This document shows positions 5,979 through 7,244 of a DNA stretch of 7,244 bases, in pieces. The stretch comes from MWEH01 sp964392385 (lineage in GTDB: Bacteria > Bacillota > Clostridia > Christensenellales > DTU072): positions 1 through 7,244 of the forward strand of contig CAYMPR010000044.1 in assembly GCA_964392385.1 (NCBI GenBank), written 5' to 3'. Position numbers and translations under genes: made by a program. The notes below the pieces were generated by a model. That model did no database searches. It saw only the letters and a program-made list of their open reading frames with translations, and had not been told where the DNA came from. The number at the start of each line of letters is the position of its first letter. The stretch's first letter is position 1.

Positions 5979-6476
5979 TTGACAACCAAAGCACTAATTT
6001 GCATGGAGCAAGAAGAGGGAACGGTAAGGGGCATAAAGTGTCTCTTGGATGGATATCCATCTCATACGGGATATATACTATCAAAATATTATAACAACAA
6101 AGAAAGGGTTTCTAAACTAATATCTTACGGTGACATAATACATATAGACAGGAGAATATTTGCCGAGAGAGATTTGCCCGAAAAACACTCAATTTTAACG
6201 CCACATGATGATACGACCATTCGATATGCCGATGCATTTAACAAGCTTAATACTGCCCCATTTATAGTACCTATAGACTCATTGAGAGAAGTTCAAGATG
6301 CTGAATATATATATGTATTTAGTGAGCAGTTGAGTTGGAAATGCTATGGAAATAGTATGAATAAATACTTAGGCTTAGCTAAGGAAGCTGCACAAAACAA
6401 CAACGACAAATACATAAGATATAAGCAAATGACGGTAGATAATATTTCGGAGAGTAATGAAGATTTTTGTTTGTAA
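5979..6476 (+). CDS. Phage/ICE hypothetical protein of the DGYPSH type (paralogue 1)
   Basis: This 165-residue soluble protein begins MTTKALICMEQEEGTVRGIKC and continues LLDGYPSHTGYILSKYY, ERVSKLISYGDI and, late in the protein, AEYIYVFSEQLSWKCY. It belongs to a family I recall from phages and ICEs, with N termini like ATRS-I...GTV-GIYCHWDGYP and a late YVY-F---WK-Y strand. The function is unknown. The start is TTG, immediately after the TAA of the DUF3846 gene in the same frame, with no Shine-Dalgarno. I prefer TTG 5979 to ATG 6003 because the first 60 residues then align without a gap to the ATG-started paralogue downstream (27 of 60 identical). Initiation by termination-reinitiation would explain the missing ribosome binding site. 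The final residues (NNNDKYIRYKQMTVDNISESNEDFCL region) are hydrophilic and diverge from the paralogue. Confidence 0.7.
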   Translation: MTTKALICMEQEEGTVRGIKCLLDGYPSHTGYILSKYYNNKERVSKLISYGDIIHIDRRIFAERDLPEKHSILTPHDDTTIRYADAFNKLNTAPFIVPIDSLREVQDAEYIYVFSEQLSWKCYGNSMNKYLGLAKEAAQNNNDKYIRYKQMTVDNISESNEDFCL

Positions 6477-6487
6477 GTTGGTATATT

Positions 6488-6509
6488 TTTACAGGAATAG
6501 ACTTGTAAA
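6488..6509 (+). other. Weak hairpin after the DGYPSH-type gene
   Basis: TTTACAGG (6488-6495) can pair with CTTGTAAA (6502-6509), with one G-U pair and a 6-nt loop, 11 bp after the stop codon. No T tract follows, so it is not a canonical intrinsic terminator. It could be a weak terminator, an mRNA end-stabilising stem or an operator-like palindrome. Confidence 0.25.
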
Positions 6510-6582
6510 TTGGCATCTATAGATTTAGTAAATTTGATTAACTTGGTGAAGTAAAAAAGCTTGAAAATTACATATATATATT

Positions 6583-6735
6583 ATGAGAAAACTACAGCAA
6601 AGAAATTGAAATATTAGGGCAAAACAAGATGGAATAATACATGAGAAAATTATTGAAAAATTAGGGAAAGAGAGAGGAAAAAACAAGACAAAAATAGTAC
6701 TAAAAATTGGGAAAGAAATAGTAGGGAATTTATAA
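6583..6735 (+). pseudogene. Possible decayed small ORF in the spacer before the last gene
   Basis: An ATG at 6583 opens MRKLQQRN, then an in-frame TGA (6607-6609) interrupts. The same frame then stays open from 6610 to TAA 6733-6735. It reads like real protein (NIRAKQDGIIHEKIIEKLG ... NKTKIVLKIGKEIVGNL), with more I/V/L than the neighbouring purine-driven peptides. After the TGA there is no ATG, GTG or TTG, and the first ATG has no ribosome binding site, so it is probably not expressed. A related segment, KIRAKSVN-KIVIKTGEILEGKR, lies in frame just before the DUF3846 gene. This suggests both spacers hold remnants of one sequence. The rest of the 277-bp spacer (6477-6582) shows only the weak hairpin and AT-rich sequence. 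Confidence 0.3.
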
Positions 6736-6743
6736 GATTGACT

Positions 6744-6748
6744 GGAGG
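6744..6748 (+). promoter_or_regulatory. Ribosome binding site of the last gene
   Basis: GGAGG lies 5 nt before the ATG at 6754. It is the best Shine-Dalgarno in the window and fixes the start of the partial gene at the right edge. Confidence 0.85.
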
Positions 6749-6753
6749 AAAAT

Positions 6754-7244
6754 ATGTCAACAAGAAGTATGATTTTAATTGAACAAGAAAATGGAGAGTA
6801 TCTAGGAATCTATTGTCATAGTGATGGATATTTAACGCATAATGGGGCAATGCTAATCGATCATTATAATCAAAGAGAGAAAGTAAAAGAATTAATAAGT
6901 CATGGCGATTTATCTTATCTATCGGAACGAATTAACCCCGATAGTAGTAGAGAGCATTCCTTTGATAGGCCACAAAGGGGAGTTTGCATATATTATGGGC
7001 GTGATAGGGGCGAAACCTCTACTGATGCAATTAACTTTAAATTAGAAGACTTGAGCGAAGATCCATGGATTGAATATACGTATATATTTGGGAAAGACAA
7101 TCAGTGGAAGTATTTTGAGTATAATGGACTAGCAAATGGTTTAAAGGCTGTTAAGGAAGACTTGGATCAGATTTTTATAGACTGGGGATTTACTAGACCA
7201 GAGGGAGTCTATGGTTGGTACACAAAAAGCGATATTGCAAGGTT
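6754..7244 (+). CDS. Phage/ICE hypothetical protein of the DGYPSH type (paralogue 2), cut at the window end
   Basis: An open frame of 163 complete codons runs to the right edge without a stop, so the C terminus is missing. It begins MSTRSMILIEQENGEYLGIYC and continues HSDGYLTHNGAMLIDHYNQ, EKVKELISHGDL, IEYTYIFGKDNQWKYFEYNG, and ends in a Trp-rich part (DWGFTRPEGVYGWYTKSDIA). It is clearly related to the protein at 5979-6476: 27 of the first 60 residues are identical without gaps, and both carry the late EY-Y-F----WK-Y strand. The middle differs (RPQRGVCIYYGRDRGETSTDA), so the copies are old paralogues rather than a recent duplication. Its strong ribosome binding site contrasts with the coupled TTG start of its partner. 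The function is unknown. Confidence 0.8.
   Translation, partial: MSTRSMILIEQENGEYLGIYCHSDGYLTHNGAMLIDHYNQREKVKELISHGDLSYLSERINPDSSREHSFDRPQRGVCIYYGRDRGETSTDAINFKLEDLSEDPWIEYTYIFGKDNQWKYFEYNGLANGLKAVKEDLDQIFIDWGFTRPEGVYGWYTKSDIAR

Noticed and set aside
5979..5984. Perfect -35-like TTGACA at the start of the DGYPSH-type gene
   Set aside because: No -10-like hexamer lies 16-18 bp downstream, and the bases form the start codon and second codon of the gene.
6510..6554. TTG-started LASIDLVNLINLVK frame after the DGYPSH-type gene
   Set aside because: It is only 14 codons, without a ribosome binding site, and immediately preceded by a stop in frame.
6561..6584. TTGAAA with TATATT/TATTAT as a promoter for the last gene
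   Set aside because: The spacing is only 10-12 bp, too short for a sigma-70-type promoter, and the AT-repeat sequence gives such boxes by chance.
1..7244. TGA reassignment as in mycoplasmas, suggested by the Mbov-like gene order
   Set aside because: All long genes are open under the standard code, and tryptophan is encoded only by TGG in them.

Overview
The window carries part of an integrative and conjugative element (ICE), or a similar conjugative element, from an AT-rich, low-G+C Gram-positive bacterium (Bacillota, most likely Clostridia or a relative). The basis is A/T-ending codons with heavy AGA/AGG use, GGAGG-like ribosome binding sites, and gene families known mainly from Bacillota mobile elements. 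All genes lie on the + strand. Stops are TAA or TAG, every tryptophan in the large genes is TGG, and no large gene contains an in-frame TGA, so the standard bacterial code fits. I see no rRNA, tRNA, CRISPR array, integrase or transposase.

Region 1 (1-4317) is a type IV secretion (conjugation) core in the order VirB2-like pilin, VirB6-like polytopic membrane protein, VirB4 ATPase with a fused N-terminal PrgI-type membrane domain. As far as I recall, this order matches the Mbov_0395/0396/0397 genes of mycoplasma ICEs and related genes in Bacillota elements. The pilin would form the extracellular fibre, the VirB6-like protein the inner-membrane channel, and the ATPase would power assembly and transfer. 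The coupling protein, relaxase and cell-wall hydrolase are not in the window.

Region 2 (4318-7244) is an accessory module: a 337-aa protein with the ArdC-type single-stranded-DNA-binding domain but no visible metallopeptidase active site, a DUF3846-type protein, and two related proteins of a phage/ICE family of unknown function. The second of these runs off the right edge. Such genes commonly accompany the transfer machinery and may act on incoming single-stranded DNA or host defences, but that role is inference.

The spacers are unusual. Four of the five are 117-141 bp and the last is 277 bp. The 31 bp at the 3' end of virB4, encoding its last residues and stop, recur 89 bp downstream with two differences, both synonymous. 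The virB6 tail has a weaker echo in its own spacer. The pilin-virB6 spacer has a 27-bp purine-rich direct repeat inside a 72-nt C-free tract. The spacers before the DUF3846 gene and before the last gene contain related protein-like open segments without a usable start. The spacers therefore look like scars of gene loss, duplication or cassette insertion. No convincing promoter or intrinsic terminator was found, so the genes are probably read from a promoter outside the window.
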